64,000 nt of DNA from Limnohabitans sp. T6-20 (GTDB lineage Bacteria > Pseudomonadota > Gammaproteobacteria > Burkholderiales > Burkholderiaceae_C): the NCBI RefSeq assembly GCF_003063505.1, contig NZ_NERW01000003.1, positions 620,001-684,000 on the forward strand, written 5' to 3'. Shown here piece by piece: positions 10,229 through 19,781 of this stretch (the stretch's first letter is position 1; each line of letters begins with the position of its first letter). Below the pieces are notes generated by a model. The model was given only the letters and a program-made list of their open reading frames with translations. It was not told where the DNA came from and did no database searches. The position numbers and the translations under genes were made by a program.

Positions 10229-10906
10229 TCAGGCATTTTGCAACAACCAGTCATGCAAATCGCGCACGCTGTGCGCCACGTGGCGCGGATTCAAGACATG
10301 AAATGCCTCGGGCTCATGTGCGCCATAACTCACCCCCACACTGGCACAACCCGCGTTCACGGCCATTTGCAAATCGTGCGTGGTGTCGCCAATCATCAGG
10401 GTGCGCTCAGGCTCCACACCAAATTCACGCATCAGTTCATGCAACATCAGCGGATGGGGCTTGCCTGCCGTCTCGTCTGCCGTGCGTGAGCCGTCAAACC
10501 GATGGCGCAGCTCCACCGCTTGCAAGGCCTCGTTCAGACCTTGGCGGCTTTTGCCTGTGGCCACCGTCACCCAATGGTGCCGGGCTTTCAGGTCATCCAG
10601 CAAATCGAGCACCCCCTCAAACAGGCTGATGTCGTTTTGGTGCTGGATGTAATGGTGGCGGTAACGCTCCCCCAAAGCCGGGTACTTGTCTTTGGGCACA
10701 TCCGGCGCAGCGTGGGCCAGCGCGGGCATCAGGGCCATGCCGATCACATAAGAAGCGGCCTCGCGGGTGGGCTCCTGCCCGCCCACATCCACCACCGCAC
10801 GCTGAATGCAGCGGGTGATGATGGCGGTGGAGTCGAACAGCGTACCGTCCCAATCGAAGGCGATCAGGTCAAACTGGCGGGGTCTTGCGTTGGGCATGGT
10901 CAACAT
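10229..10906 (-). CDS. HAD-superfamily phosphatase (Gph-like)
   Basis: 225 residues, HAD subfamily IA. Motif I is FDWDGTLFDS (Asp18, Asp20), motif II VTVATGKS, motif III Lys in AGKPHP, motif IV IGDTTHDLQMA. Similar to phosphoglycolate phosphatase and related sugar-phosphate phosphatases. Its start overlaps the 3' end of rluC, so it is probably co-transcribed. In Burkholderiales a HAD phosphatase following rluC is usual. ATGs at 10906 and 10897 are both possible. Confidence 0.88.
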   Translation of the reverse strand: MLTMPNARPRQFDLIAFDWDGTLFDSTAIITRCIQRAVVDVGGQEPTREAASYVIGMALMPALAHAAPDVPKDKYPALGERYRHHYIQHQNDISLFEGVLDLLDDLKARHHWVTVATGKSRQGLNEALQAVELRHRFDGSRTADETAGKPHPLMLHELMREFGVEPERTLMIGDTTHDLQMAVNAGCASVGVSYGAHEPEAFHVLNPRHVAHSVRDLHDWLLQNA

Positions 10907-11870
10907 ACGCTTTCAATTCGGGGGGTAAATCGGCTTGCAGGGCCACGCGCTCGTCGGTCACCGGATGGTTGAACTGCAAGCGCCAGGCATGCAAAAACAT
11001 GCGTTTAAGGCCCGGGCTGGCACCCGGTTTTTGCAATTGGCGGTTCCAGTCGAAATCGCCATATTTGTCGTCTCCGGCGATCGGATGGCCTTGCGATGCC
11101 AGGTGCACCCGGATCTGGTGCGTGCGCCCGGTCTTGATGGTCACCTCCAGCAAAGTGGCGCCAGGCAATCGCTGCGCCACCTTGACCAAGGTGATCGAAC
11201 GCATGCCGTCCGGGTCTTCAGGGGTGGTGACCTTGACCCGGCGTTCACCGTCGGGCAAAAGAAATTTGTGCAGCGGCTGGTCAATCACCTTGAGTTTGGC
11301 GGGCCAATCGCCTTTGACCAAGGCCAGATAGGTCTTGCCAGTTTCGCGTTCGCGGAACTGGTCTTGCAGGTTTTTCAGGGCGCTGCGCTTTTTGGCCACC
11401 AGCAAAATGCCGCTGGTGTCTCGGTCCAGCCGGTGCACCAACTCCAGCAACTTGGCCTGAGGCCGCGCCTGCCGCAATTGCTCAATCACCCCAAAGCTCA
11501 CTCCCGAGCCACCGTGCACCGCCACACCCGCCGGTTTGTTGATCGCCATCAGGCTGTCATCTTCCAGCAAGAGAGGAAATTCTCGCCCCGGTGCAGGATG
11601 TGCGGCCTTTTCGGCCACTTTGTCTGACACGCGCACGGGCGGCAAGCGCACTTCGTCGCCGCTCTCCACCCGCGTTTCGGCCGAGGCACGGCCCTTGTTG
11701 ATGCGCACTTCGCCGCTGCGGATGATGCGGTAAACGTGGGTTTTGGGCACCCCTTTGAGGTGACGCATCAAAAAGTTGTCCAAACGCTGACCGGCAGACT
11801 CTTCGTCCACCAACAACCATTTGACGGCGGGCGTCGCAGTGGCGGACTTGGCCCCTATAATGTGATTCAC
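10869..11870 (-). CDS. rluC: 23S rRNA pseudouridine synthase RluC
   Basis: About 333 residues: N-terminal S4 RNA-binding domain (residues 25-80) followed by a RluA-family catalytic domain with the essential Asp (about 149) in VHRLDRDTSG and the KTYLALV and GRTHQIRVH motifs. RluC modifies U955, U2504 and U2580 in E. coli 23S rRNA. No strong start is visible: GTG at 11870 or TTG at 11876. It diverges from rne, as in many proteobacteria. Confidence 0.93.
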   Translation of the reverse strand: MNHIIGAKSATATPAVKWLLVDEESAGQRLDNFLMRHLKGVPKTHVYRIIRSGEVRINKGRASAETRVESGDEVRLPPVRVSDKVAEKAAHPAPGREFPLLLEDDSLMAINKPAGVAVHGGSGVSFGVIEQLRQARPQAKLLELVHRLDRDTSGILLVAKKRSALKNLQDQFRERETGKTYLALVKGDWPAKLKVIDQPLHKFLLPDGERRVKVTTPEDPDGMRSITLVKVAQRLPGATLLEVTIKTGRTHQIRVHLASQGHPIAGDDKYGDFDWNRQLQKPGASPGLKRMFLHAWRLQFNHPVTDERVALQADLPPELKAYVDHAQRKTPPV

Positions 11871-11876
11871 TGGCAA

Positions 11877-12461
11877 TTGGCTGTAAGTGGTTGATTCAAA
11901 TGGAAATGAATTCCTGAAGACGGGAGTTTAGTCCACCACCACCGCGCCAAACCAGATGGTCGATGCCACCCTCGGCACGATTTGCAGACTGAAGGCCAAC
12001 GCCAACAGTGGCCAATCGCCCCGGAGGTTGGGCCGACGCCCAGAAACCCAGATACGGAATACCCCAAGTTCAATAGCCCTTCAGGCTGTTGAGCGGATCA
12101 AAGCGAGATGGTTGTGTTGTTCGGAACTTTGCTGATGTGTTTGGAGTGGCTCACGAAGCCTCGCTCCACAGTCACGCCTTGTGCCCGGCAGTTTGTCTTG
12201 GACACCGGGGGAAGCCCCCGGCAGTGGACAAATCTTTGCACGCCTTTTGCCTCGCCCCATCCACGCGCCACGATCCCCATTCCTGTGCTCACGCGCAGCT
12301 GAATGGCGATCACCCTCGGCAATTCCCTTCGTTTCAGGCGTCAGCTCCGGCAACGGAGGCTTTGAGATTCCCAGGAATCCAGAGCCAGTTGTGTAAACAG
12401 GTTCCAGACAGCAGGCATTTTTCTGCACTGGGGCCAACGCTGACAAGAGAAGGAACGCATC
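11877..12461 (+). promoter_or_regulatory. Long untranslated leader region of rne, shared with rluC promoter
   Basis: A 585-nt stretch with no convincing gene separates divergent rluC and rne. A perfect 7-bp stem (CCGGGGG-AAG-CCCCCGG, 12205-12221) lies about 240 nt before the rne start. In E. coli a long rne 5' leader with hairpins lets RNase E cut its own mRNA; the same role here is inference. The short frames inside show no recognisable protein. Confidence 0.5.
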
Positions 12462-15400
12462 ATGAAACGGATGCTGATCAACGCCACGCAAGCTGAAGAG
12501 CGACGCCTGGCCATCGTCGATGGACAAAAACTCCTCGACTACGAAATCGAAATCGAAGGCCGCGAACAGCGCAAGGGCAACATCTACCAAGCGGTGGTGA
12601 CCCGTGTCGAGCCCTCGCTCGAAGCCTGCTTTGTGGACTACGGCGAAGACCGCCACGGCTTTTTGCCTTTCAAGGAAATCTCGCGCCAATACTTTGCTGA
12701 AGGCGTGTCCGTCAGCCAGGCGCGCATCCAAGACGTCATCAAGGAGGGTCAGTCCCTTTTGGTGCAGGTCGAAAAAGAAGAGCGTGGCAACAAGGGCGCG
12801 GCCCTGACCACCTTTGTCAGCCTGGCTGGCCGTTATGTGGTGCTCATGCCCAACAACCCCCGTGGCGGTGGCGTCAGCCGCCGCATCGAGGGCGATGACC
12901 GGGCCGAGCTCAAAGAAGCCATGGACCAGCTGGAATATCCCAAAGGCATGTCCATCATCGCCCGCACCGCAGGCATCGGCCGCTCGGCGCCCGAACTGCA
13001 GTGGGATCTGAACTACCTGCTCAAACTGTGGACTGCCATCGATGGCGCATCCCAAGGCGGCAAAGGCGCTTTCCTGATTTACCAGGAGTCGTCGCTGGTC
13101 ATCCGTGCGATCCGTGACTATTTCAACAATGACATCGGCGACATCCTGATCGACACCGATGACATTTATGACCAAGCTCAGCAATTCATGAGCCACGTCA
13201 TGCCCGAGTTTGCGAACCGCGTGAAGCGCTACCGCGACGACGCACCCCTGTTCAGCCGCTTCCAGATCGAGCACCAGATCGAATCGGCCTACGCCCGCAC
13301 CGTGCAACTGCCTTCGGGCGGTGCCATCGTGATTGACCACACCGAAGCGCTGGTGTCGGTGGACGTGAACTCCGCCCGCGCCATCAAGGGCGGCGACATC
13401 GAAGAAACCGCCACCCGCACCAACCTGGAAGCCGCTGACGAAGTGGCCCGCCAGATGCGCCTGCGCGACTTGGGTGGCCTGATCGTGATCGACTTCATCG
13501 ACATGGAAGAGTCGAAGAACCGCCGCGAAGTGGAAAACCGCCTGCGCGACGCCCTGCGCCAAGACCGTGCCCGCGTGCAGTTCGGCTCGATCAGCAAGTT
13601 CGGCTTGCTGGAGATGAGCCGCCAGCGCTTGAAGCCTGCTTTGTCTGAAGGTGCCTCGATTCCTTGCCCACGTTGCGGCGGTGCAGGCCACATCCGCGAC
13701 ACCGAGAGCTCGGCGCTGCAGATTTTGCGCATCATCCAGGAAGAGTCCATGAAGGACAACAGCGCTGCTGTGCACGCCCAAGTGCCCGTCGAAGTCGCGT
13801 CTTTCCTGCTCAACGAAAAGCGCTCCGAGATCGCCAAGATCGAATTGCAGCAGCGCATCAACGTGCTGCTGGTGCCCAACAAGTCGCTGGAAACACCGCA
13901 CTACAAGCTGGAGCGTCTGAAGCACGACGATCCACGCCTGGACCGCATCGAAGCCAGCTACAAGATGGCCGAAGAGATCGAAGACGCGACCACCGTGACG
14001 CGTCGTTCGCAAGAACCCACCAACAAGCAAACGCCCGTCATCAAAGGCGTGTTGCCCGACGCGCCGGCACCGGTTGCACCGGTCAAACCAGAAGCCCCTG
14101 CAGCTGCCGCCAAACCGGCACGCAAGCCTGTAGCCGCACCTGTGGTTGCACCGGCTGCTGCCACAGGCGGTTTCTTTGGCTGGCTGAAAAACCTGTTCGG
14201 CGGCAGCGCCCCCGAAGCAGCGCCAGCCGCCGTTGGCAAGAAAGATGACAAAACACGCGAAGGCCGCAATGGCGAACGCCGCACCGAGGGTCGCGAAGGC
14301 GGCCGCGATGGTGAACGTCGAGAAGGTGGTCGTGATGGTCGCCGTGGTGGTCGCGATGGCCGCCGCGGTGAACGCAGCGAAGGTGCACAAGGCGAAATCC
14401 GCGCACCACGCGAAGGTGGTCGCCGTGGCGAGGGCCGAGGTGAGGGCCGTGCCGAAGGTCGCAATGAATTGCGTGAAGGCGAAGCCCGCCCCGCACGTGG
14501 CGAACGCGCTGAGCGTGGTGAGCGCACGGAGCGCCCTGCCGGTGACCGTCCTCCCCGTGAAGGCCGTCGCGATGGTCGTGGCGAGAACCGCAATGAAAGC
14601 AGAAACGAAGGCCGCAGCGATGCAACGCCCGAGCTGAACGCCGACGGCACCGAAGTGCGCAACGAACGCGCGCCCCGTGGCGAAGGCCGCCGAGAGCGTG
14701 GCGAACGCGGTGGCGAAGGCCGTCGTGAACGCGGTGGCGAACGCCGCCAGGGTGACAACGCCTCCAACGAAAGCAACGCCCCTGAAACAGAGGTGATCGT
14801 CGCTGAAGGACAAGAAGCCCAAGTCGCCCAAGAAGGTGGCGCACCCTCCGAAAACAACGGTGAACGCCGTGAACGCCGCTCGCGTGACCGCTACGGCCGT
14901 GACCGCCGTGAACGCGCAGGCGAACCACGCCAGGAAAACGCCACTGAGGAAGCCCAAGGTGATGTGAACGCTGCACCCGCTTTTGCCGCCGCCGAAGCCA
15001 ATGGTGAAGACCGCCCTGCACCACGCTCTTACTTTGAGCGTGCCCAGCAAGCATCAGCAGCCCCAGCTGGCGAAGCCCCTGCGGCCGAGGCAACTGAAGC
15101 TGTGTCGGCCCCTGCCCCTGCACCGGCCCCTGCTGCTGTGGCAGAAGCACCCGTGGTCGCAAGCCCAGTGGCCCCAGTGGCTGTGGCACCGGCAGCACCC
15201 GCCCCCGTGGCCGCCCCAACAGCACCTGCAGCTGCACGCGCAGGCTTGCCTTCCGTGGCCAGCTACACCTTGCAAATCGACAACCTGCACCAAGTGGCAC
15301 AAGGCTCTGGCCTGGTCTGGGTGAATTCGGATGCCGACAAAGTGGCTGCCGTCCAGGCCGCCATCGCAGCCGAACCCAAGCCGGTCCGCGTACCGCGCGA

Positions 15401-15488
15401 GCGTCCACCTGTTGTGGTGCTGAACGAAGGCCCATTGGTTCTGGTGGAAACACGCAAAGACCTGAAGCAGCTCAACGTGCCGTTCTAA
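12462..15488 (+). CDS. rne: Ribonuclease E
   Basis: 1008 residues. The N-terminal catalytic half (to about residue 500) has [15 protein letters not shown], an S1 domain (about 37-125), the FIDMEE active-site Asp region and the Zn-link CPRC at residues 402-405. The C-terminal half is a disordered scaffold: an acidic/Ala-Pro stretch, a conspicuous [11 protein letters not shown] amphipathic segment (about 567-577) that may bind the membrane, a long Arg/Gly/Glu repeat region (about 590-770), then Ala/Pro-rich sequence. RNase E starts mRNA decay and rRNA/tRNA processing. AAGGA seven nt upstream supports the ATG. Confidence 0.97.
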   Translation: MKRMLINATQAEERRLAIVDGQKLLDYEIEIEGREQRKGNIYQAVVTRVEPSLEACFVDYGEDRHGFLPFKEISRQYFAEGVSVSQARIQDVIKEGQSLLVQVEKEERGNKGAALTTFVSLAGRYVVLMPNNPRGGGVSRRIEGDDRAELKEAMDQLEYPKGMSIIARTAGIGRSAPELQWDLNYLLKLWTAIDGASQGGKGAFLIYQESSLVIRAIRDYFNNDIGDILIDTDDIYDQAQQFMSHVMPEFANRVKRYRDDAPLFSRFQIEHQIESAYARTVQLPSGGAIVIDHTEALVSVDVNSARAIKGGDIEETATRTNLEAADEVARQMRLRDLGGLIVIDFIDMEESKNRREVENRLRDALRQDRARVQFGSISKFGLLEMSRQRLKPALSEGASIPCPRCGGAGHIRDTESSALQILRIIQEESMKDNSAAVHAQVPVEVASFLLNEKRSEIAKIELQQRINVLLVPNKSLETPHYKLERLKHDDPRLDRIEASYKMAEEIEDATTVTRRSQEPTNKQTPVIKGVLPDAPAPVAPVKPEAPAAAAKPARKPVAAPVVAPAAATGGFFGWLKNLFGGSAPEAAPAAVGKKDDKTREGRNGERRTEGREGGRDGERREGGRDGRRGGRDGRRGERSEGAQGEIRAPREGGRRGEGRGEGRAEGRNELREGEARPARGERAERGERTERPAGDRPPREGRRDGRGENRNESRNEGRSDATPELNADGTEVRNERAPRGEGRRERGERGGEGRRERGGERRQGDNASNESNAPETEVIVAEGQEAQVAQEGGAPSENNGERRERRSRDRYGRDRRERAGEPRQENATEEAQGDVNAAPAFAAAEANGEDRPAPRSYFERAQQASAAPAGEAPAAEATEAVSAPAPAPAPAAVAEAPVVASPVAPVAVAPAAPAPVAAPTAPAAARAGLPSVASYTLQIDNLHQVAQGSGLVWVNSDADKVAAVQAAIAAEPKPVRVPRERPPVVVLNEGPLVLVETRKDLKQLNVPF

Positions 15489-15517
15489 TCCGTCAGGTCA
15501 AGCGCTCATGGCGCTTC

Positions 15518-15550
15518 AAAAAAAACCGGGCCAAGTGCCCGGTTTTTTTT
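15518..15550. terminator. Bidirectional terminator between rne and hemY
   Basis: AAAAAAAACCGGGC-CAAGT-GCCCGGTTTTTTTT: a strong stem flanked by A8 and T8. It serves rne on the plus strand and hemY on the minus strand. Confidence 0.93.
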
Positions 15551-15588
15551 CGCCTCAAGCCATCGCAGCCCAACAAACAGGAAAGGCC

Positions 15589-16884
15589 TCAGCTCTGGGA
15601 AACCAGTGCAGCTTGCTTCCAGGCGGCTGCAGCGGCTGCCGGCTCCTGGCGCTGCTCAGCCAGTTCGGCCAAGGCACACCAGGCCTTGCGCTTCAATGCC
15701 GGGGTCTGCAAACCCTTGACCGATTGGGACAGCAGGCTTTGCGCCTTGCCCCACAGCTGATGGCGCAAACACACCATACCCGCCAGATACTGCAGGCGTG
15801 CATCTTGAGGGTGAGCTTGTTGCGCAGCCTCGACCCGCGCCAGCCACTGCCGGGCATCGGCAGCTTGCGCGTCTGTCAGGCAGGCTTCCATGGCTTGCAC
15901 CATGCGCGCCAACTGGTCTGGGGTCCACTTCGCTTGTGGCGATTGCAAAGGGGCCCACAAAGGCTGCAGCCATGGCTTGGCCAAGGCAACCGAACCGCCC
16001 AAAGCCACAAAGCGCAAAGCAATCTCTGCGGCCAAGTCGGGCATGGCGCGTTGCGCCAAGGTCAAATTGAGCCACATGCGTTGCACAGACTCGGGATCGT
16101 GCAAGTGCGACAACCATTCCAGAATCAGGCCACGCACCAAACTGTCGGCCGTGGCAGGTGTGAAGGCGCGGTGTTTGGCCAGCAAAACCGCCGTGTCCAG
16201 GGCCTGCGCGGGTTGGCCTGCCAATCGGGCCGCCTTGAGCTGCATGCGCATGGCCACCATGCGACGCCCCAAGGCCGAGGGCAAGGATTTCAAGAGGCTC
16301 AAGCTTCCGGCGGCATCCCGGTCATCCAGCAACCAACGCGCTGCACGCAGTTGAGCGCCTTCGGTCAAAGCCTGGCGCTCGGAAGACTGGCCTTCTTTGG
16401 CCGCATCGAGCGCTTCTTGCAGGTGGGTTTGTCGCACATCGCGGTCTTGCAAAGCGTGCGCCGATTCGGCCACCATGATGTGCGCGACCGTTCGCAAAGC
16501 CACCGCATGGTCAAGTTCGAGGCCCGCATCTTTCAGGCGAGCTTCTTTGTCCAAGGCCGCCTGCGCCGATTTGCGCGCACGCAAAAAACGTCCGGCCATG
16601 AAGTTGCTGATCGATTTAAGCAGGGCCGCGTGCGCGGCCCTTTCTTTTTGTTGCAGACGCCAGCGCTGCGCTTGCTTGGGCAAAGACAGCAAGGCCGACA
16701 AAGCCTGTTGGGCCAACACCACCACCAGCACAACCAGACCCAGCATCAACAGGACCAGATTGAGTGAAAAATCGACCCGGTAGGGCATCAAGAAGAAGGT
16801 CACCGTGCCGTTGTTGTGCCAAGCCAGCCAAGCGGCGGCCACGGCCAAAGAAAACAAACTGATGAGCCAAAGAGCTGCGCGCAT
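15589..16884 (-). CDS. hemY: HemY-type heme biosynthesis-associated protein
   Basis: 431 residues: two N-terminal membrane helices (about 4-22 and 41-62) with the family signature NNGTVTF between them, then a helical TPR-like domain facing the cytoplasm or periplasm. This is the proteobacterial HemY, not the Bacillus protoporphyrinogen oxidase. Its role in heme synthesis is still unclear. It is last in the hemC-hemD-hemX-hemY operon, 6 nt after hemX. Confidence 0.9.
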   Translation of the reverse strand: MRAALWLISLFSLAVAAAWLAWHNNGTVTFFLMPYRVDFSLNLVLLMLGLVVLVVVLAQQALSALLSLPKQAQRWRLQQKERAAHAALLKSISNFMAGRFLRARKSAQAALDKEARLKDAGLELDHAVALRTVAHIMVAESAHALQDRDVRQTHLQEALDAAKEGQSSERQALTEGAQLRAARWLLDDRDAAGSLSLLKSLPSALGRRMVAMRMQLKAARLAGQPAQALDTAVLLAKHRAFTPATADSLVRGLILEWLSHLHDPESVQRMWLNLTLAQRAMPDLAAEIALRFVALGGSVALAKPWLQPLWAPLQSPQAKWTPDQLARMVQAMEACLTDAQAADARQWLARVEAAQQAHPQDARLQYLAGMVCLRHQLWGKAQSLLSQSVKGLQTPALKRKAWCALAELAEQRQEPAAAAAAWKQAALVSQS

Positions 16885-16890
16885 GGGGTC

Positions 16891-17928
16891 TTACCTTCCT
16901 GCAGCCGCTGTGGCCAAAGCCGTCAATGAACCATCCAGACGCGGGGACTCACTGGCTTTTAATTGCACCCCGGATTGCTCCAGCAACTGCAGCAACTGGC
17001 TTGTCTTGCGCGACGAAGCATCGGCATAGCGACGCACGATCACGGAAGCCGAAGCCAGGTCTGCACGGGCCGCGTCTTTTTGCCGTGCCAACAAACCCAG
17101 ACGGGCATTGAGCAATTTGAGTTTGAGGTTTTCACGCAAGAAAAAGCCCTGCTCAGGCGAGAGCAAAGCAGCCTCCGGCGACTCGATGCGGCTCACCCGT
17201 ACCAAACCCTTGAGTTGGTCGCCAAACTGCATCAAGCCCGCCATCCACCACGAGGGCGGGGTTGGCGTACTGCCTGCATCGGTCACGGACCGGTTCATGG
17301 CTGCGGTGGGCAACTCCTGGTTGGCGAGCACCAAACCATCGACCAGGGCCACGCCTTCGTCCAGCTTGATCAGCAAGCCCGGCAAATCGAATGCTGGCGT
17401 CGTGTTGAGGCGGTCCAGGTCTTTTTCAATGGCCCGAAGCACCGGGGCCAAGCGCGGCTGCGCGGCCCGTTTCACCCGCACCTGGGCCGACTTGAGTGCG
17501 GCCAGCAAGGGCTCCATACTGCCGGTCAATTGCGCCTGTTGCTGGGCCATGCGCAAAGCGGCTTCAATGTCGACCACCAAATTTTCGTCCCGTGAGCGCG
17601 ACAGGCTCTGGATCAACTCTTCAAGTTGTCCACGCTGCAAGGCCACCTCGCCCAAGCGGGCTTCCATCAGCGTCAAGCGTGCGGCACTGTCTTGGACCGT
17701 TTCCTGCGCTTGTTTGGCCCAGGCTTTGGCTTCCAGCGACTGCTGTCCGGCATCGGCACTTTGGCGTGCCAGCTGCTCCTGAATGCGTGACAGCTTTTGC
17801 CACAACAACACCGACACCAACAAAGCCAGGCTGGCCACCCCCAACGGCACCCAAAGGCTCCAGACGCGTCGGCGCACAGGTTGGCTGGTCGCAGCGGAGG
17901 GTGATGGTGTTTCGGGCGTGGAGGTCAT
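16891..17928 (-). CDS. hemX: HemX-like uroporphyrinogen-III methyltransferase-family membrane protein
   Basis: 345 residues: short Pro/Ser cytoplasmic tail, one membrane helix (about 27-43, WSLWVPLGVASLALLVS), a coiled-coil stretch (about 45-100) and a C-terminal helical domain with the DNLKLKLLNARL-like motif (RENLKLKLLNARLGLLARQ). Despite the family name it has no methyltransferase motif; proposed as a scaffold for heme enzymes. Its ATG overlaps the hemD stop (ATGA). Confidence 0.88.
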   Translation of the reverse strand: MTSTPETPSPSAATSQPVRRRVWSLWVPLGVASLALLVSVLLWQKLSRIQEQLARQSADAGQQSLEAKAWAKQAQETVQDSAARLTLMEARLGEVALQRGQLEELIQSLSRSRDENLVVDIEAALRMAQQQAQLTGSMEPLLAALKSAQVRVKRAAQPRLAPVLRAIEKDLDRLNTTPAFDLPGLLIKLDEGVALVDGLVLANQELPTAAMNRSVTDAGSTPTPPSWWMAGLMQFGDQLKGLVRVSRIESPEAALLSPEQGFFLRENLKLKLLNARLGLLARQKDAARADLASASVIVRRYADASSRKTSQLLQLLEQSGVQLKASESPRLDGSLTALATAAAGR

Positions 17929-18707
17929 GTCAGCGATTTTATAGACACAGCTTGCGCCTCCAGGCCTGCGGGCACCGTCTCCACCCGCCCCCAGCCGGTC
18001 TGCCGCAAGCGCTGGGCAATGCGTGGGTGTGTGGCCAGCGCTCTGGCCTGCCCCACATCCAGGTCGGGACAGGCCTGTAACAGGTGCTGAGCGGCCTCGG
18101 AACTGCTGAACAGCCACCAGCTGCCATCGGTCATGGCTTGCACCGCCCTTTGCTGCTGGCTGACCGACAGAACGGGGGTCTGACGCACATAAGCCACGGC
18201 CTGCTGCACCTGCACGCCTGCGTCTGCCAACTTTTGCGCCAACCAATCACGCCCCGCCATGTGCCCTTGCGCGTCTGAACCGCGAACAATCAACACCGAA
18301 GCCTGGTCCGTCAACACAACACGATCCGACACCAAGGCCCACAAAGCCTCCGAGTCAAATTGGCTTGAATCGGCATCCGGCGAATCGATCTGGTCGGCTG
18401 GCCAGCCACTGGCCAACAAGGCCGCCTGGGTGCCGGGCCCCGTGGACCAAGCACGGCAAGCCCGCAAATCCAGCCCATCGGGTCTCGCGGCCATGAAAAA
18501 CCGCACCGCATTGGCGCTGACAAACATCACCGCCAGCTGCTGGGGCACCTGCTGCCACACGGCCCGCAGGGCAGCCGCATCGGGCAAGGGCGCGATCTGA
18601 ATCAGGGGAAGAGTTTCTGTGCGAACGCCTTGGCTCTGCAAGGCCGAAGCCCAAGGCCCCGCCTCACGCTCGGGCCGGGTCACGATCACCACGGAGGCTT
18701 CAGCCAT
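17925..18707 (-). CDS. hemD: Uroporphyrinogen-III synthase
   Basis: 260 residues. It closes hydroxymethylbilane to uroporphyrinogen III with inversion of ring D. HemD is poorly conserved, but VTRPEREAGPW at the start, TLPLIQIAPL, FVSANAVRFF and the late FSSSEAAQHLL match. It lies 15 nt after hemC and is coupled to hemX. Function is also supported by the operon. Confidence 0.9.
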   Translation of the reverse strand: MAEASVVIVTRPEREAGPWASALQSQGVRTETLPLIQIAPLPDAAALRAVWQQVPQQLAVMFVSANAVRFFMAARPDGLDLRACRAWSTGPGTQAALLASGWPADQIDSPDADSSQFDSEALWALVSDRVVLTDQASVLIVRGSDAQGHMAGRDWLAQKLADAGVQVQQAVAYVRQTPVLSVSQQQRAVQAMTDGSWWLFSSSEAAQHLLQACPDLDVGQARALATHPRIAQRLRQTGWGRVETVPAGLEAQAVSIKSLT

Positions 18708-18722
18708 GCCAAGCCAGAAAAA

Positions 18723-19640
18723 TCAATGCGCACCCGACTGGCGCAAGGCCTGGGCCACGCTCAGGCCCAAAGCCTCTGCGGCCTGCAAGTCTGTGGCGGC
18801 AGCGTGGGCATGGGCCGTGACCAACTGGGCAGAGCCTTGCGGGTCTCCCCAGGCTGCGCGCAGCTGGAGCACGCCGTCCTCGATGGTGGCGTGCGCCGCC
18901 AAAGGCATGGAGCAACTGCCCCCCATGGCACGGCTCACCGCACGCTCGGCCGCCACCCGACGCCACGATGGGGCATCGGCCAAGGGTGCCAGCAAGGCGC
19001 GCAAGTCCGCCCGGTCGCTGCGGATCTCGATGCCCAAAGCGCCCTGCCCTGCGGCGGGCAACATCTGCTCGGTTTCAAAAATGTGGCGAATGCGCGCCGT
19101 CAGCCCCAGCCGCTTGAGGCCCGCAGCGGCCAGCACAATGCCCGCGTACTGGCCATCGTCGAGCTTGCGCAAACGGGTATCCAGGTTGCCGCGCAGGGGC
19201 TCAATCTTCAAGTCAGGACGCAAAGCACGCAGCAGCACCGTGCGGCGCAGGCTCGATGTGCCCACCACCGCGCCTTGCGGCAAGTCCTCGAGTCGGGCGT
19301 AACCGGCAGACACCCAGGCATCACGCGGGTCTTCGCGCTCCATCACGCAGGCCAGCTCAAAGCCTTCGGGCATGTCCATGGGCACATCCTTGAGCGAATG
19401 CACCGCGATGTCGGCCCGGCCTTCGTGCAGCGCGACCTCCAGCTCCTTGACGAACAGGCCCTTGCCGCCCACCTTGGACAGGCTGCGGTCCAGAATCTGG
19501 TCGCCTTGCGTTGTCATGCCCAACAAGGTGACCTGGCAGCCGCGCGCTTGCAACAAGGCTTTGACGTGCTCGGCCTGCCAGAGCGCCAAACGGCTTTCAC
19601 GGGTAGCGATCACGATGGAAGGGGCAGAAGTCGAAGACAC
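18723..19640 (-). CDS. hemC: Hydroxymethylbilane synthase (porphobilinogen deaminase)
   Basis: 305 residues. It polymerises four porphobilinogens to hydroxymethylbilane. Visible are [13 protein letters not shown], the substrate-binding [14 protein letters not shown] and [12 protein letters not shown], and the cofactor-attaching Cys243 in [11 protein letters not shown]. It starts with GTG at 19640. First gene of the hemCDXY operon and divergent from ppc, with about 140 nt of shared promoter space. Confidence 0.97.
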   Translation of the reverse strand: MSSTSAPSIVIATRESRLALWQAEHVKALLQARGCQVTLLGMTTQGDQILDRSLSKVGGKGLFVKELEVALHEGRADIAVHSLKDVPMDMPEGFELACVMEREDPRDAWVSAGYARLEDLPQGAVVGTSSLRRTVLLRALRPDLKIEPLRGNLDTRLRKLDDGQYAGIVLAAAGLKRLGLTARIRHIFETEQMLPAAGQGALGIEIRSDRADLRALLAPLADAPSWRRVAAERAVSRAMGGSCSMPLAAHATIEDGVLQLRAAWGDPQGSAQLVTAHAHAAATDLQAAEALGLSVAQALRQSGAH

Positions 19641-19753
19641 GTTGAATTTCTCGTCAAAAAGGCCTCATCAAGATGAAACCTGTTGGTAATTTACAGGGGT
19701 CGGGCGATGCTAGCATGAGGTCGCAGGCCAACCTCCTTGCCACGCCTCAGCCA

Positions 19754-19763
19754 CCCCCCCCCC
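19754..19763 (+). repeat. Ten-base C homopolymer upstream of ppc
   Basis: A run of ten C residues lies 18 nt before the ppc ATG, where a ribosome site would normally be centred. It may be prone to slippage. There is no clear Shine-Dalgarno next to it. Confidence 0.8.
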
Positions 19764-19781
19764 TTCACCGAACCCATTCCG

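Noticed and set aside
12081..15050. A 989-codon open frame on the minus strand opposite rne
   Set aside because: It mirrors the rne coding sequence; its Ala/Phe/Val-rich composition follows from the Arg/Glu/Ala codons on the true strand, and rne is beyond doubt.
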